Below, piece by piece: positions 34,929-43,800 of a DNA stretch of 64,000 nucleotides. Source of the DNA: Candidatus Obscuribacterales bacterium (GTDB lineage: Bacteria > Cyanobacteriota > Vampirovibrionia > Obscuribacterales > Obscuribacteraceae); the NCBI GenBank assembly GCA_019637435.1, contig JAHBVO010000002.1, positions 372,001 through 436,000 on the forward strand, given 5' to 3'. The position numbers and the translations under genes were made by a program. A model generated the notes under the pieces. It saw only the letters and a program-made list of their open reading frames with translations, was not told where the DNA came from and ran no database searches. The stretch's first letter is position 1, and each line of letters opens with the position of its first letter.

Positions 34929-35096
34929 ATGGTAATTGCGCTTGGACCGAGTATCTTATTGAGTGTTTTTCTCAGCGTGGTGCTCACACTGGTTTTAAAT
35001 GCCATTCTTGGGGTTATGCTGATGCCGTCTTTGGCCGTGGGTGTGCTTGTATTCCTCGGTGCATTAGCGCTGATCAGGATGTTTACGCCTCAGTGA
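34929..35096 (+). CDS. Very small hydrophobic membrane protein (55 aa)
   Basis: ATG 34929 has GAGAGG 6 bases upstream, better than upstream ATG 34854. Nearly all of it forms two membrane segments (LSVFLSVVLTLVLNAILGVML and LAVGVLVFLGALALIRMF). No charged cluster or family signature is seen, so it is a candidate small membrane protein only. Confidence 0.5.
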   Translation: MVIALGPSILLSVFLSVVLTLVLNAILGVMLMPSLAVGVLVFLGALALIRMFTPQ

Positions 35097-35200
35097 GCCC
35101 GCTGTTCGAGGCTGGCTCGGTGAGCACAGCACCACAGGCAGTGGCAGCAGTAATCTATTCGATTCGATAAGGTTGATTTCGAAGTAGAGTTTGCAGTAGT

Positions 35201-35233
35201 CAAAAGGGTTTCGGTCAAACCGAAACCCTTTTG
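35201..35233 (-). terminator. Terminator of the tRNA-Ala gene: perfect 15-bp inverted repeat
   Basis: CAAAAGGGTTTCGGT (35201-35215) and ACCGAAACCCTTTTG (35219-35233) pair perfectly round a 3-nt CAA loop. On the tRNA strand it begins 4 bases after the tRNA; the T-run lies inside the stem (CCCTTTTG). It could also work on the plus strand for the small gene at 34929. Confidence 0.75.
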
Positions 35234-35237
35234 GTAG

Positions 35238-35310
35238 TGGAGCGTAAGGGAGTCGAACCCTTGACCTCTTCAATGCCATTGAAGCGCGCTACCAACTGCG
35301 CTAACGCCCC
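35238..35310 (-). tRNA. tRNA-Ala, anticodon GGC
   Basis: The cloverleaf is complete on the minus strand: 7-bp acceptor with one G-U, D-arm with AGTTGGTAGCG, anticodon stem CTTCA/TGAAG enclosing loop ATGGCAT (anticodon GGC), T-arm with GGGTTCGACTCCC and discriminator A. The 3' CCA is not encoded. It reads GCC (and GCU by wobble). Length 73 nt. Confidence 0.95.
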
Positions 35311-35321
35311 GTGTGATAGTA

Positions 35322-35350
35322 CTTATACCAGGAATATATCCTCCGGGCAA
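35322..35350 (-). promoter_or_regulatory. Probable promoter of tRNA-Ala
   Basis: On the minus strand TTGCCC (35350-35345) and TATAAG (35327-35322) are 17 bases apart, with the tRNA starting about 12 bases downstream. Confidence 0.55.
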
Positions 35351-35428
35351 ACCTTTGCCGAGAAATCTTAAGCAACCGCGATGAGGAGCTTGCGATGACC
35401 CTGTGAGGACCCTGAAAACGTCGCCCAC

Positions 35429-36742
35429 TCAATTATTGCGAGATGAACCCTCGATTCGTACCGGAATTCCGCCAAGTTCGCCTATGGTGACCGGTAAACC
35501 TGTGTGTTCATCGGCCCCGACGCGGCGTTGCTCCTCCTCGACGTCAGCTTGTGATGGGATGCCGCCTCCGGAACAACCGCCGTTGCCTCCGTTTCCGCTC
35601 GATACGTTGCCGTTCCCGTCGCTCGCAACGTTCCCTTTCGAACCGTTCGAGCCACTATTAGCTAGCCCTGACTTAACTGGCTGATTCAGCGGATTGTTCG
35701 AGATCGCCGTAAGAACGGCTTCGCGGTTACCTGCCAGCTTACGGGTGAGCTGCATGCCGTGCTTGATTTCCAAGTACTGTTTAAGCTTCTCCTTGCCCCA
35801 GCGAGCTTTGCTCTTCAAGTTTAGGAAGAAGTATTTGTCCGGCGGCCAGAGGAATGATGTTTCGAAATAGCACCAGATCGTACAGCCCTGGCAAAAACTC
35901 CAGGCACCTTCCTGTTTCCGCCGCTCCTGCACATGATGCGAATGCCAGATTTCATCAAGGTTTGAGCGACCGTTCTCATGTTTAATTTTCAGGCGCTCAT
36001 CATGCATGTGATAACACGGGAGCAATAGATGATCGTCTGGTGATACCACAATCGTTGATGAAATCGCGCGGCATCTTGGTGCTTTTATCTGATTACCGCC
36101 GTCCAGGAAAAACTGTGTGAATGCCCAGTTTACGGTGACATTGTCGTACTTGGACAGGCGATGCAACTCGGCAATGCCGTCCTCTTTCAGGGTGTCGTTT
36201 CCAATGTAATCGAACACCGGACCGAGCAGAACGACGACGCCAAGCTCCTGGGCAAGCCCGATCACGTCCTCCATATGCCAGATCGATTCCGGTGTTGCAG
36301 TGGCGATAATCGACGGTTGCTCTCCTAAAGATTTTGCGATCTTAATGCTCTCAATCACTCGAGAGAAGCCATTGATGCCGCGTTCCTTCTTGTATGAATC
36401 AGGATCGATTGTCGATAATGAGAATTTTAAATCGTCTATAAGCCCGGCAAGTTCTTTTGCTTTGTTCGGATAGAGAGTGCCGGTGTTTGCGATGCTAGTA
36501 AAAAAGCCCATCTCCTTAGCAGCTCGCAAAACCTCCGGCAGTTTTTTATAAATCAGCGGTTCGCCGCCGGTGAAGTCAACAACTTTGACTCCAAGCCGTT
36601 TTAGCGCTGCCAGGTTTTCAATAATTACTTCCGCTGAAGTTTCCTTGATCGGAATGTTTTCCGGTTTCACTGGAATGTCGCAGTAGGTGCAGCGGGAGTT
36701 GCACTTATAAGTGAGATAGTAATTGGCAAGTAATGGTGGCAT
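35429..36742 (-). CDS. Radical SAM protein with Gly/Asn-rich C-terminal tail
   Basis: The N terminus carries the radical SAM motif CNSRCTYC (Cys14, 18, 21), then DFTGGEPLIYKKL and further SAM-binding segments (LKFSLSTIDPDSY, IIATATPESIWHM). An auxiliary cysteine set follows: RCRAI, LLLPCYHMH and FCQGCTIWCYFE, typical of SPASM/twitch-type proteins. The last 85 residues are unusual: a Gly/Ser/Asn-rich stretch (GSNGSKGNVASDGNGNVSSG) with one Cys, and a tail with HTGLPVTIGELGG. Substrate is unknown. It may modify a peptide or serve a cofactor or lipid pathway. Confidence 0.85.
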   Translation of the reverse strand: MPPLLANYYLTYKCNSRCTYCDIPVKPENIPIKETSAEVIIENLAALKRLGVKVVDFTGGEPLIYKKLPEVLRAAKEMGFFTSIANTGTLYPNKAKELAGLIDDLKFSLSTIDPDSYKKERGINGFSRVIESIKIAKSLGEQPSIIATATPESIWHMEDVIGLAQELGVVVLLGPVFDYIGNDTLKEDGIAELHRLSKYDNVTVNWAFTQFFLDGGNQIKAPRCRAISSTIVVSPDDHLLLPCYHMHDERLKIKHENGRSNLDEIWHSHHVQERRKQEGAWSFCQGCTIWCYFETSFLWPPDKYFFLNLKSKARWGKEKLKQYLEIKHGMQLTRKLAGNREAVLTAISNNPLNQPVKSGLANSGSNGSKGNVASDGNGNVSSGNGGNGGCSGGGIPSQADVEEEQRRVGADEHTGLPVTIGELGGIPVRIEGSSRNN

Positions 36743-36888
36743 CTTTCCTCAAATTGCCGCGGTCACTGAGAATGTGTTCATGTCAGGAACATTAGCTCTG
36801 GACCGCCGACAAACAAAATATACTAGCGCGAACGGAACATAACCCCATTAATTTGGATATGTATCGATTGCATTTGTCTGGAGCCTTC

Positions 36889-37443
36889 ATGAGACATCCA
36901 CGGATTCTGAATAGAGAAGATGCGGTTCTGCTCATCATCGACGTGCAGGAGGGGTTCCGAAAGGTCTTGCCAGATTTCACGGAACTTACAAAAAGCATCT
37001 CCATTTTAATAGATGCGATGAAAGTGCTTGACGTCCCAATTGTATTAACAGAGCAGTATCCGAAGGGGCTCGGGCATACAGTTGAAGAACTGACTCAACA
37101 CTTAGCACATTACGAGTACTTCGAGAAAAACTGTTTTAGCTCTGCCGCCATTCCGGATTTTATAACGTGGCTGAACAAGAGCGAAAAGCGTCAAGTGCTC
37201 CTGTGCGGCATCGAAACTCACGTGTGTGTAAATCAAACTGCACATGATCTTTTACATCAAGGATATGATGTCCACTTGATTACCGATGCCGTGGCAAGCC
37301 GCATCCCGTCTAACAAAGCGGTCGGTATACAAAAGATAGTTGGTTCCGGCGGAGTGCCTACCTCAGTGGAAATGGCGCTATTCGAGATGCTTGTAGAGGC
37401 GGGCTCTGAGCGCTTCAAGGCGATTTCAAGATTGGTGAAGTGA
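36889..37443 (+). CDS. Isochorismatase-like (YcaC-type) cysteine hydrolase
   Basis: ATG 36889 is supported by GGAG 6 bases upstream and by the family N terminus (RILNREDAVLLIIDVQEGF, Asp18 of the triad). The second block is VLTEQYPKGLGHTVEEL (Lys expected nearby) and the nucleophile is Cys in GIETHVCVNQTAHDLL. The VITDAVASR block also fits. The family comprises isochorismatases and nicotinamidases, but this short YcaC-like form is usually of unknown substrate. It is monocistronic, divergent from the radical SAM gene. Confidence 0.88.
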   Translation: MRHPRILNREDAVLLIIDVQEGFRKVLPDFTELTKSISILIDAMKVLDVPIVLTEQYPKGLGHTVEELTQHLAHYEYFEKNCFSSAAIPDFITWLNKSEKRQVLLCGIETHVCVNQTAHDLLHQGYDVHLITDAVASRIPSNKAVGIQKIVGSGGVPTSVEMALFEMLVEAGSERFKAISRLVK

Positions 37444-37549
37444 CATATTCGGTTGAGCGAATGTGAGATTTTTTTCTAAAGCAGATCGAGGCTGATTCTC
37501 GTAACTTTGTCAGTATGCGCAGATTGCGCAAGGTAACCCAGGAACAAAC

Positions 37550-39601
37550 ATGAAGTACACGACTGAGAAAAGGAATAAGTCAAGATTTCTCCTCCAGTCA
37601 CCGGCGCTTGCCGTGCTGGCTTTGATGGCTGCCAATTCCGCATTGGCTCAAACAAGCGGACCTGCGTCCAGCTCACCTCAGGCATTAACCTCGCCGACTC
37701 CGCAAACTAACGCGCCCCAGAGCAATCCGAGCAGGACTAACTCTCCGCAGGGGGCAGCGCCTCAAACCGGCGGACTTCGGACAAATTCACCTCAAATAAA
37801 TCCGGTGGAAACGAACGCTCCGCAGGGCGGTTCCGATGATTCGTCCGCCGGAATGAGTCGCCCGTTGAATCCTCCGGGAGAGGCATTGCCGGCGGACCTG
37901 ACCGGACCGATCGAGCAGCCGGCCGGTGACTCGACAGCTGTGCCTCCCGAACTCGTAGCTCCGCGAGCTGAAGGTTTATCGCCAGAAACTCGCAAACGTG
38001 ACTTCGAGTTGATTGACACGCAAGCCGCCGAGTTTAGACAGCGATTCTTGCAAGCAGAGGCGATCGAACTTCGCATTCCGATGCCGGACCAGATGATGTC
38101 GCTTGGCGGCAAGTTACCTCCCATTCGATTGGAAGCTCGATACACAAGACCGATCTCGTTAAACGACTGTGTCGATTATGCACTCGACCACAATTTGCCA
38201 ATTCGGATTCAGTACAACGAGCAAGACTCGCGCAGATGGCTCTACTACGGCTCTATGGGGCGGTTTCTGCCTGACATTTTTCTGAACTATCGTCAAGAAT
38301 ATCTCAGAGGCTCTCGCCTCGTCGGCGGTATCATTCCGGTCAACTTCAACACGCCTAACGTCACTACTCAGGCTGGTTTTAACTTCTACGGTTTTCGTGG
38401 TGGCGCGATCATGTTTGGTATGCTCGCTAACAAGCATTACTATCGCGCGGCCAAGCAACAGTTGTTCAGCACTACGAACGACGAGCTTCTCAATGTTACG
38501 CGCGGCTACTATGAAATGGTGCGCAACGAAGCGTTGCTTGAGATTCAGACGCGCGCAGTCGATGTATCCCAGGCGCAAGTCAATCTGAACCAGCAGCTTG
38601 AGCGTGCCGGGACCGGAACCCGCTTTCAGGTTTTGCAATCGGAAACGCAGCTTGCCCGCGACCAGCAATCTCTTCTTACACAAGAAGTGAGTTTGCGAAG
38701 GGCCGCTATTAACCTCGGCACTGTTCTTAACCTGGATACTGACGTTAACCTCTTGTCGGTTGAGAGTCAGGTGCGCAAAGTTCGTCTCATCGATCAGAAT
38801 GTTGATATCAATCGCCTTATCAACCTGGCTGTGCAAAACCGGCCGGAATTGAAACAGTTCGAGCACCTTCGCCTTGCTGCGAAGAGAAACATTCAGGTCG
38901 CTGCCGCGCCACTCTATCCGCAGCTCAATTTCTTCGGGAATGCCACCGGCAGTGGTGCGACGTTGGGCAAGAGCATTGTTTATACCCAACCCAGTTTCAA
39001 CACTGTTCCTCTGGTAGGGCAGCCTTTGAACAATCCGATTATTCGCACCGGAAACGGTCCGACGTTTGCCGTAGATAATTCCAGTCTCGGCTTTGGTCAG
39101 ACGCCCGGTTCGACTCTGGTGCTGCCCACCGGTTCGGAGTTTGTGCCGCCGACACCAACGAATCGCCAAGTCAGAGCATCGTACAACTTAGGCTTTCAGG
39201 TTGATTGGAACTTCGAGGGCGCAGGTACCGTTGCTGCAGCTAACATCCAATCCAGTCGCGCTCTTGCCCGCAGAGCTTTGCTCGAATCAAACCAGCAGTT
39301 AATGCTGGTGCTTCAGCAGGTCCGCGATTCGTATCTGACCAGTCAAACGGCAGAACGCCAGATTGAAGTTGCTACCAAGGAAGTCATCTCCGCCGCGGAG
39401 GAGCTTCGGTTGGCTCGCGTTCGTCTGGCTAACGGTGTGGGAACCAACATCGACGTGATCAACGGACAGCGCGATTTCACTTCGTCTCTAGTCAACAAGG
39501 CTGATGCAATCATCGCCTTCAATATCGCTCAAGCACAGTTGCTTCGAGATATTGGATTGATAGGAAGACAAACTCTTACATCAGGTCGCCTGGTTCGCTG
39601 A
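37550..39601 (+). CDS. TolC-like outer membrane channel protein
   Basis: A signal peptide (PALAVLALMAANSALAQ) is followed by about 100 residues rich in Thr, Asn, Pro, Gln with repeats of TN(A/S)PQ. The outer membrane efflux protein domain starts with ARYTRPISLNDCVDYALDHNLPIRIQ. Two long helical-barrel sections follow, containing ATRGYYEMVRNEALLEIQTRAVDVS-type and QLERAGTGTRFQVLQSETQLARDQQ patterns. The second section ends with LRLARVRLANGVGTNIDVINGQRDF. Its presence implies an outer membrane. No membrane-fusion or pump gene is next to it, so the partner system lies elsewhere. Confidence 0.9.
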   Translation: MKYTTEKRNKSRFLLQSPALAVLALMAANSALAQTSGPASSSPQALTSPTPQTNAPQSNPSRTNSPQGAAPQTGGLRTNSPQINPVETNAPQGGSDDSSAGMSRPLNPPGEALPADLTGPIEQPAGDSTAVPPELVAPRAEGLSPETRKRDFELIDTQAAEFRQRFLQAEAIELRIPMPDQMMSLGGKLPPIRLEARYTRPISLNDCVDYALDHNLPIRIQYNEQDSRRWLYYGSMGRFLPDIFLNYRQEYLRGSRLVGGIIPVNFNTPNVTTQAGFNFYGFRGGAIMFGMLANKHYYRAAKQQLFSTTNDELLNVTRGYYEMVRNEALLEIQTRAVDVSQAQVNLNQQLERAGTGTRFQVLQSETQLARDQQSLLTQEVSLRRAAINLGTVLNLDTDVNLLSVESQVRKVRLIDQNVDINRLINLAVQNRPELKQFEHLRLAAKRNIQVAAAPLYPQLNFFGNATGSGATLGKSIVYTQPSFNTVPLVGQPLNNPIIRTGNGPTFAVDNSSLGFGQTPGSTLVLPTGSEFVPPTPTNRQVRASYNLGFQVDWNFEGAGTVAAANIQSSRALARRALLESNQQLMLVLQQVRDSYLTSQTAERQIEVATKEVISAAEELRLARVRLANGVGTNIDVINGQRDFTSSLVNKADAIIAFNIAQAQLLRDIGLIGRQTLTSGRLVR

Positions 39602-39606
39602 GTAGA

Positions 39607-39627
39607 AACCTTTTGCTGATTAAGGTT
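39607..39627 (+). terminator. Weak terminator-like hairpin between convergent genes
   Basis: AACCTT and AAGGTT form a 6-bp stem with a 9-nt loop directly after the TolC-like gene, followed by CTTCT. The T-run is short, so this is tentative. Confidence 0.3.
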
Positions 39628-39648
39628 CTTCTAAACGGGTCAGAGCCG

Positions 39649-40356
39649 CTACTCCACAAAATAGATTTTGTTGGGTAACTTTTCGCAGTCCACAGAGTAG
39701 CCGCCGACGAGGTCTGAAACCTGGTCTCCGATGTTGACGACAATTTTGAAACCCATGTCTTCGATTTGCTTGCGCACCGCTGATTTTACTTCGATAGCAG
39801 AACGCTTATCGTCGTTGGGGCGCAAATATAAGCCATCGTATGCGATACCATTCCGCACCATGTTTCTGATAGTGGCGGCGCGAAGATTTTCAGGTCTGCC
39901 GGTCACGAAGAAAACAGCGAATCCGTTTTTCCTTGCCCAATCAAGGAAATCGGCGGTCGGTTTCAAGGACGGTGCCTTCGATTGTTCGACCCAGACCACG
40001 AATTTATCCCAGTCGAATTCTTTTGTTGTTTCAAAATAAGGGCGGTTGTCGAAGACGGTTTCGTCAATATCGGCAACAACAGCCATGTTGGTATCGCCAG
40101 GGTGCTCTTTGAGATATTTCTCGCAAGCCTTCTTTCCGTCGTCCACAGCTGTTGAGAACTCTTTCTTGTACTCTTCGGACTTCGCATAAGCGAGACCTTC
40201 GGCATTGCCTGTGCCGGGAGGTTGTTTTATCGCTGCTTCAAAATGACTGGCTGGAAGCGCAAAAACCGGACACGCCGACAAGGCGAGTCCGACGGATAAA
40301 GCAACAGCGAGACCAACAGACGCGTTCTTCGAAGAACGAACAAATTGATTTTTCAT
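39649..40356 (-). CDS. HAD-superfamily acid phosphatase, exported
   Basis: A signal peptide (VGLAVALSVGLALSACPVFA) is followed by the class B-type acid phosphatase fold (HAD, like lipoprotein e(P4)). Motif I is ADIDETVFDN (Asp96, Asp98), motif II is FFVTGRPENLR, and motif III and IV lie in VNIGDQVSDLVGG. It should be a periplasmic or lipoprotein phosphatase for nucleotides or phosphate esters. The Cys near residue 29 follows LSA (LSAC), so a lipobox is possible. The gene overlaps the small upstream gene by 4 bp and is probably coupled to it. Confidence 0.88.
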   Translation of the reverse strand: MKNQFVRSSKNASVGLAVALSVGLALSACPVFALPASHFEAAIKQPPGTGNAEGLAYAKSEEYKKEFSTAVDDGKKACEKYLKEHPGDTNMAVVADIDETVFDNRPYFETTKEFDWDKFVVWVEQSKAPSLKPTADFLDWARKNGFAVFFVTGRPENLRAATIRNMVRNGIAYDGLYLRPNDDKRSAIEVKSAVRKQIEDMGFKIVVNIGDQVSDLVGGYSVDCEKLPNKIYFVE

Positions 40357-40616
40357 GCACCCCTTCTTGAGACACCTTTCCCCTTGGAGTACGAATTAGC
40401 GCCGTAGCAGGTGCGCAGCGTGCTCGCCAGAGGCTTGACTTCGATTTCACCTACGGATTGGGTCGGGTCGGCTTCTTCATAACAGCCCCAGTAAGAGCTG
40501 GAAACCATCTTCTTCTTTTTATTGGGCGCGTCGGGCAAAAGCCTCTCTGGCATTGCGATTGCGAGCAGAAGGACTGTGGAAACGACGACCGCAACAATTA
40601 GAAAGCCAATATCCAT
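40353..40616 (-). CDS. Small single-pass membrane protein
   Basis: An N-terminal membrane helix (MDIGFLIVAVVVSTVLLLAIAM) is followed by a basic patch (PNKKKK), WGCYEEADPTQS and a second Cys in RTCYG. The stop overlaps the start of the acid phosphatase (ATGA), so the two genes are coupled. Not recognised; perhaps an inner-membrane partner. Confidence 0.6.
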   Translation of the reverse strand: MDIGFLIVAVVVSTVLLLAIAMPERLLPDAPNKKKKMVSSSYWGCYEEADPTQSVGEIEVKPLASTLRTCYGANSYSKGKGVSRRGA

Positions 40617-40754
40617 AGGTGCTCCAAATTATAGTCTTTCGATGTCCCGCGAGGGCGGCTCAAGTGAAGTCAAGCGCAGTTTATTATGTATTCGACCTCC
40701 TGTCTATGTGGAATCCACGAAGCGTCAAGCGTCAGGCGAAAATCCTTTGTGAAA

Positions 40755-40796
40755 CCGACTTTGCGTTCCCGACTTTGCGTGTCCGACCTTTGCTTC
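40755..40796 (+). repeat. Three tandem 14-bp direct repeats upstream of the giant gene
   Basis: CCGACTTTGCGTTC (40755-40768), CCGACTTTGCGTGT (40769-40782) and CCGACCTTTGCTTC (40783-40796) follow each other without gap. The third starts its TTTGC one base later. They end 5 bp before the shared TTGCTATAG element. Direct repeats at about one to one and a half helix turns are typical of response-regulator binding sites. Confidence 0.6.
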
Positions 40797-40801
40797 CATG
40801 G

Positions 40802-40819
40802 TTGCTATAGTTCTGTTAT
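40802..40819 (+). promoter_or_regulatory. Shared 18-bp element TTGCTATAGTTCTGTTAT, copy 1
   Basis: Exactly repeated at 44736 and, with one mismatch on the other strand, at 48539. It ends 47 bases before the start at 40867. The element contains TATAGT, a -10-like hexamer, and a second TTATA stretch, but no consensus -35 lies at 16-18 bp. It is a promoter part or operator. Confidence 0.7.
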
Positions 40820-40866
40820 AACTTCGTCGCATTATCATCCCGCTGACCTCCACGAGGACGATGGTG

Positions 40867-43800
40867 ATGGTAGAAACCTTCGAAGTAAACGATTCTGTGG
40901 GACCCCTGCAACAGCAGACTCCTGAAAGTGTCTGTTCCGACTTTCAGAATGCTGCCAGCTTTCGCTCTGTTTTCTCTGCCGAGAATAACCGGATTAACGC
41001 ATCTAGCTCCGACTCTTTACCAGCTCTTACTATCGAAACAGCCCAGCCTCTCCCGCCAGCGGAGCCATTCAATCCGGATCCGGAGGTTAGTCGGACTGTA
41101 CGAGGGCTCAAAGAGGCTGAGGAGCGCTCTGGGGAAAACGTCGCACGTGAGTTGCGCGACACCTTCTCAACGTTGAACAGGGAGCAGATCCAACAGGTGG
41201 AGGCGGCTTATCTGCAGCGGACCGGCAATGATCTTCGCGCCGACATAAGGCTTAATCCAGGGCTTTCGGATAGTGATAAAACGGTTCTCTCGATTTTGTT
41301 AACAGGTTCAGACGCACGAAGCGCGGCGGATACTCAAAAGCTTGCGCAGATAGCTATCGATGATCAGGACCTGAAGTCGTTAGGGGAGGTTACCCGCTCG
41401 CTAGATCCCGTTGAGCGGGCTGGTCTGCTTGAGGTTCTCGGTCCTAATAAGTTGTCTCAAGCTTTTGGCCGTGATGCGGACAGGGCACTGCAGGTGGTAT
41501 TGAATGGAAAGATTTCAACTGCACAGCTTGTGCGTGATAATACCAGTTGGCTTACGGGTGATAACGAGGAGGCTATCGAACTCGTATTAACTAACATGAC
41601 AGAAGTGGAGCGTCGCTCGTACGAGTCAGGAAAGGCTGTATTTCAAGCGTCCGGGTTGGAGGACCTATCATCGTCACAGTCTGCCGATCTTGCGTTTTAC
41701 AAAGACCTGAATGATGCTTTAGTAGGGGCGGGTCAACCAGACGAGGTTGCTGTCTGGGAGGGAAAGATTCTTGGAACAGAAAGATCAGAGAGCGATGTCA
41801 AATCTCTGTCTGAGCGATTCGAGGCCTCCGATACTCCTCGCGAGCTGTTAGAGAAACTGACTGCTGCCGTCGCTGAAGAGCCAGATCTGGGAGTACGCCT
41901 TGCCAATCCAGAAACCCGCGAGGATCGCGATGCCGCCTCGATACTTCGGCTATATTTTCCTCCTGAAGCAATGCCTCTGGAGCTTCAAGAACTTGGTGCA
42001 GGCTCATCGCTTTATAATGCGGCTGTTAAACCGATTCTGGAAAACGGAGCTGTTTCGCTCCAATTGCTTGCTATCCTTAATACTACAGGCAGTGCTGCCA
42101 TACTTGGTGATGTAGCAAATGCCAACGCGGACGAGCGTGGAGAATTGCTAGCGCCGGAACAGGCTGCGAGCATTCTTAGAAACTTCAGCGCCGCAGAGCA
42201 ACAGGTGATTTTAGATGTTGCTCGCCAGGGAGAAGTGAAACCAGCAAATGCGATCCGATTTGCGGTGGTCAACGACGACCTGGAGGCAATCAAGACAGTT
42301 CTCGGTGATCTTAGTAAAGAGGAACTTGCGGCTGCCCGAAGCGAATATGATACCAGATATGGTGATATGGATACGCAGATTCAGGGGCTGGCTTCTTCTC
42401 CGCAAGAAGAGATAGAAATCGCGCCCTTACTCACTCCTCCAGAAAGTCTGCGTGAGCGCTATAACTATGAGCGTGATGCGTACTACTCTTCAAATGAGGG
42501 ATTGGGAAGAACTATCGAAGAATTTTTCGGCGGTACGGTTGGTGTTTCCGATCAGGCGCACAATCTGGTTTCAGCTGCTGTTGAATCAAGCGTTCGCATT
42601 CCCGAATCTAGTTTCGATAGTTCCGGACTTGACCGGAGCTTTGGGTATGCTGACGATGCGCTTAGACTGTTTCAAGACGCTAAACAACACAACGCAGACT
42701 TACTGGCGGATGGTTTTATCGCTGCAGGTACGACGGCCAGCGCTATTTTGACAGTCGGAGCTGGCGCGCCGCTGGCAGCCTCAATTCTGGCTGGCGCTGG
42801 CGTCGGGGCTGCCACAAATGTGGCAGGACACCGCTTGTTTGAAGGTAACGACTTCGAGACAAATGAGATAGGTTCGCTTCTGATTAACGGCGCAGTGGCT
42901 GGTGGAACAGCCGCCATCGGCGGTGCGGAACTCGGTCTGTTTCAACACGGAGCAACCGGAGTGCAAAGAGCAGTTGCTGAGGGAGCTGCCGGCGCGCTAG
43001 GGAATGGCGCCTCCAGCCTGACGGAAGGCGTTGTGGAAGGTCAGGATTTGACTTCTGTTATTGAAAACACTTTTGCCTCATCGCTTGTCGGGTTTTTCGG
43101 TGGCAGTATCGCATCCGGTGCCATTGATTCTGGACGCCAGCTGTTTTCCGAGTCAAGGTTGCACGTAACTCTTGAGCCAACCGACGCCGGACCGGCATCT
43201 GTTGGAACTCGCAGCGCTGAAAACGCTCGGTTCGGTGCCCCGGATTCTACAAGCGAAGCTCGGCTTCGCGCAACGGAGTCTGCCTTTCCTGTGCGCTCAG
43301 AAGTGGAGCGGCAAATTTCTCGTCAGCTGGTCGAGAGGGAGTTGAAAAACGTCAAGGCCTCCGGTGATGCTGGTGATAGCGTGCTTGACCGACTCGATCA
43401 ATCCAATTTAAGTGAAAACCAGAAAGAGCGTGTTCTCATGGTTTTATCGGATGTGCGCGAACATTTCCTCAACTTCAGTGAATCCCCGGGTGGATTAACT
43501 GTCGATCCTGGTCAGGAGCTCAATTGGATTCACACCCAAGGTGAGATGGGACGGGTTCTCGATGCCGGGGTTCACAATAACCTCACCCCTGCCGACCTTG
43601 AGAAGAGTTTGATTGCCGCCATGCTCTCCGATTCTGACAAGCATCGATCCAATTTCTTCACGCACCATCTCGATGGTGCCCGAGCAGCTGAAGTTATTTT
43701 GCCTCGCTATGGTTTTGCTCCCGGGGATGTGCAAGACGTTGTGCAAGCTGTGGTGGAGCATCAGGTAGGCCCGCCCAAGTTCATGTCGCAAATGTATCAA

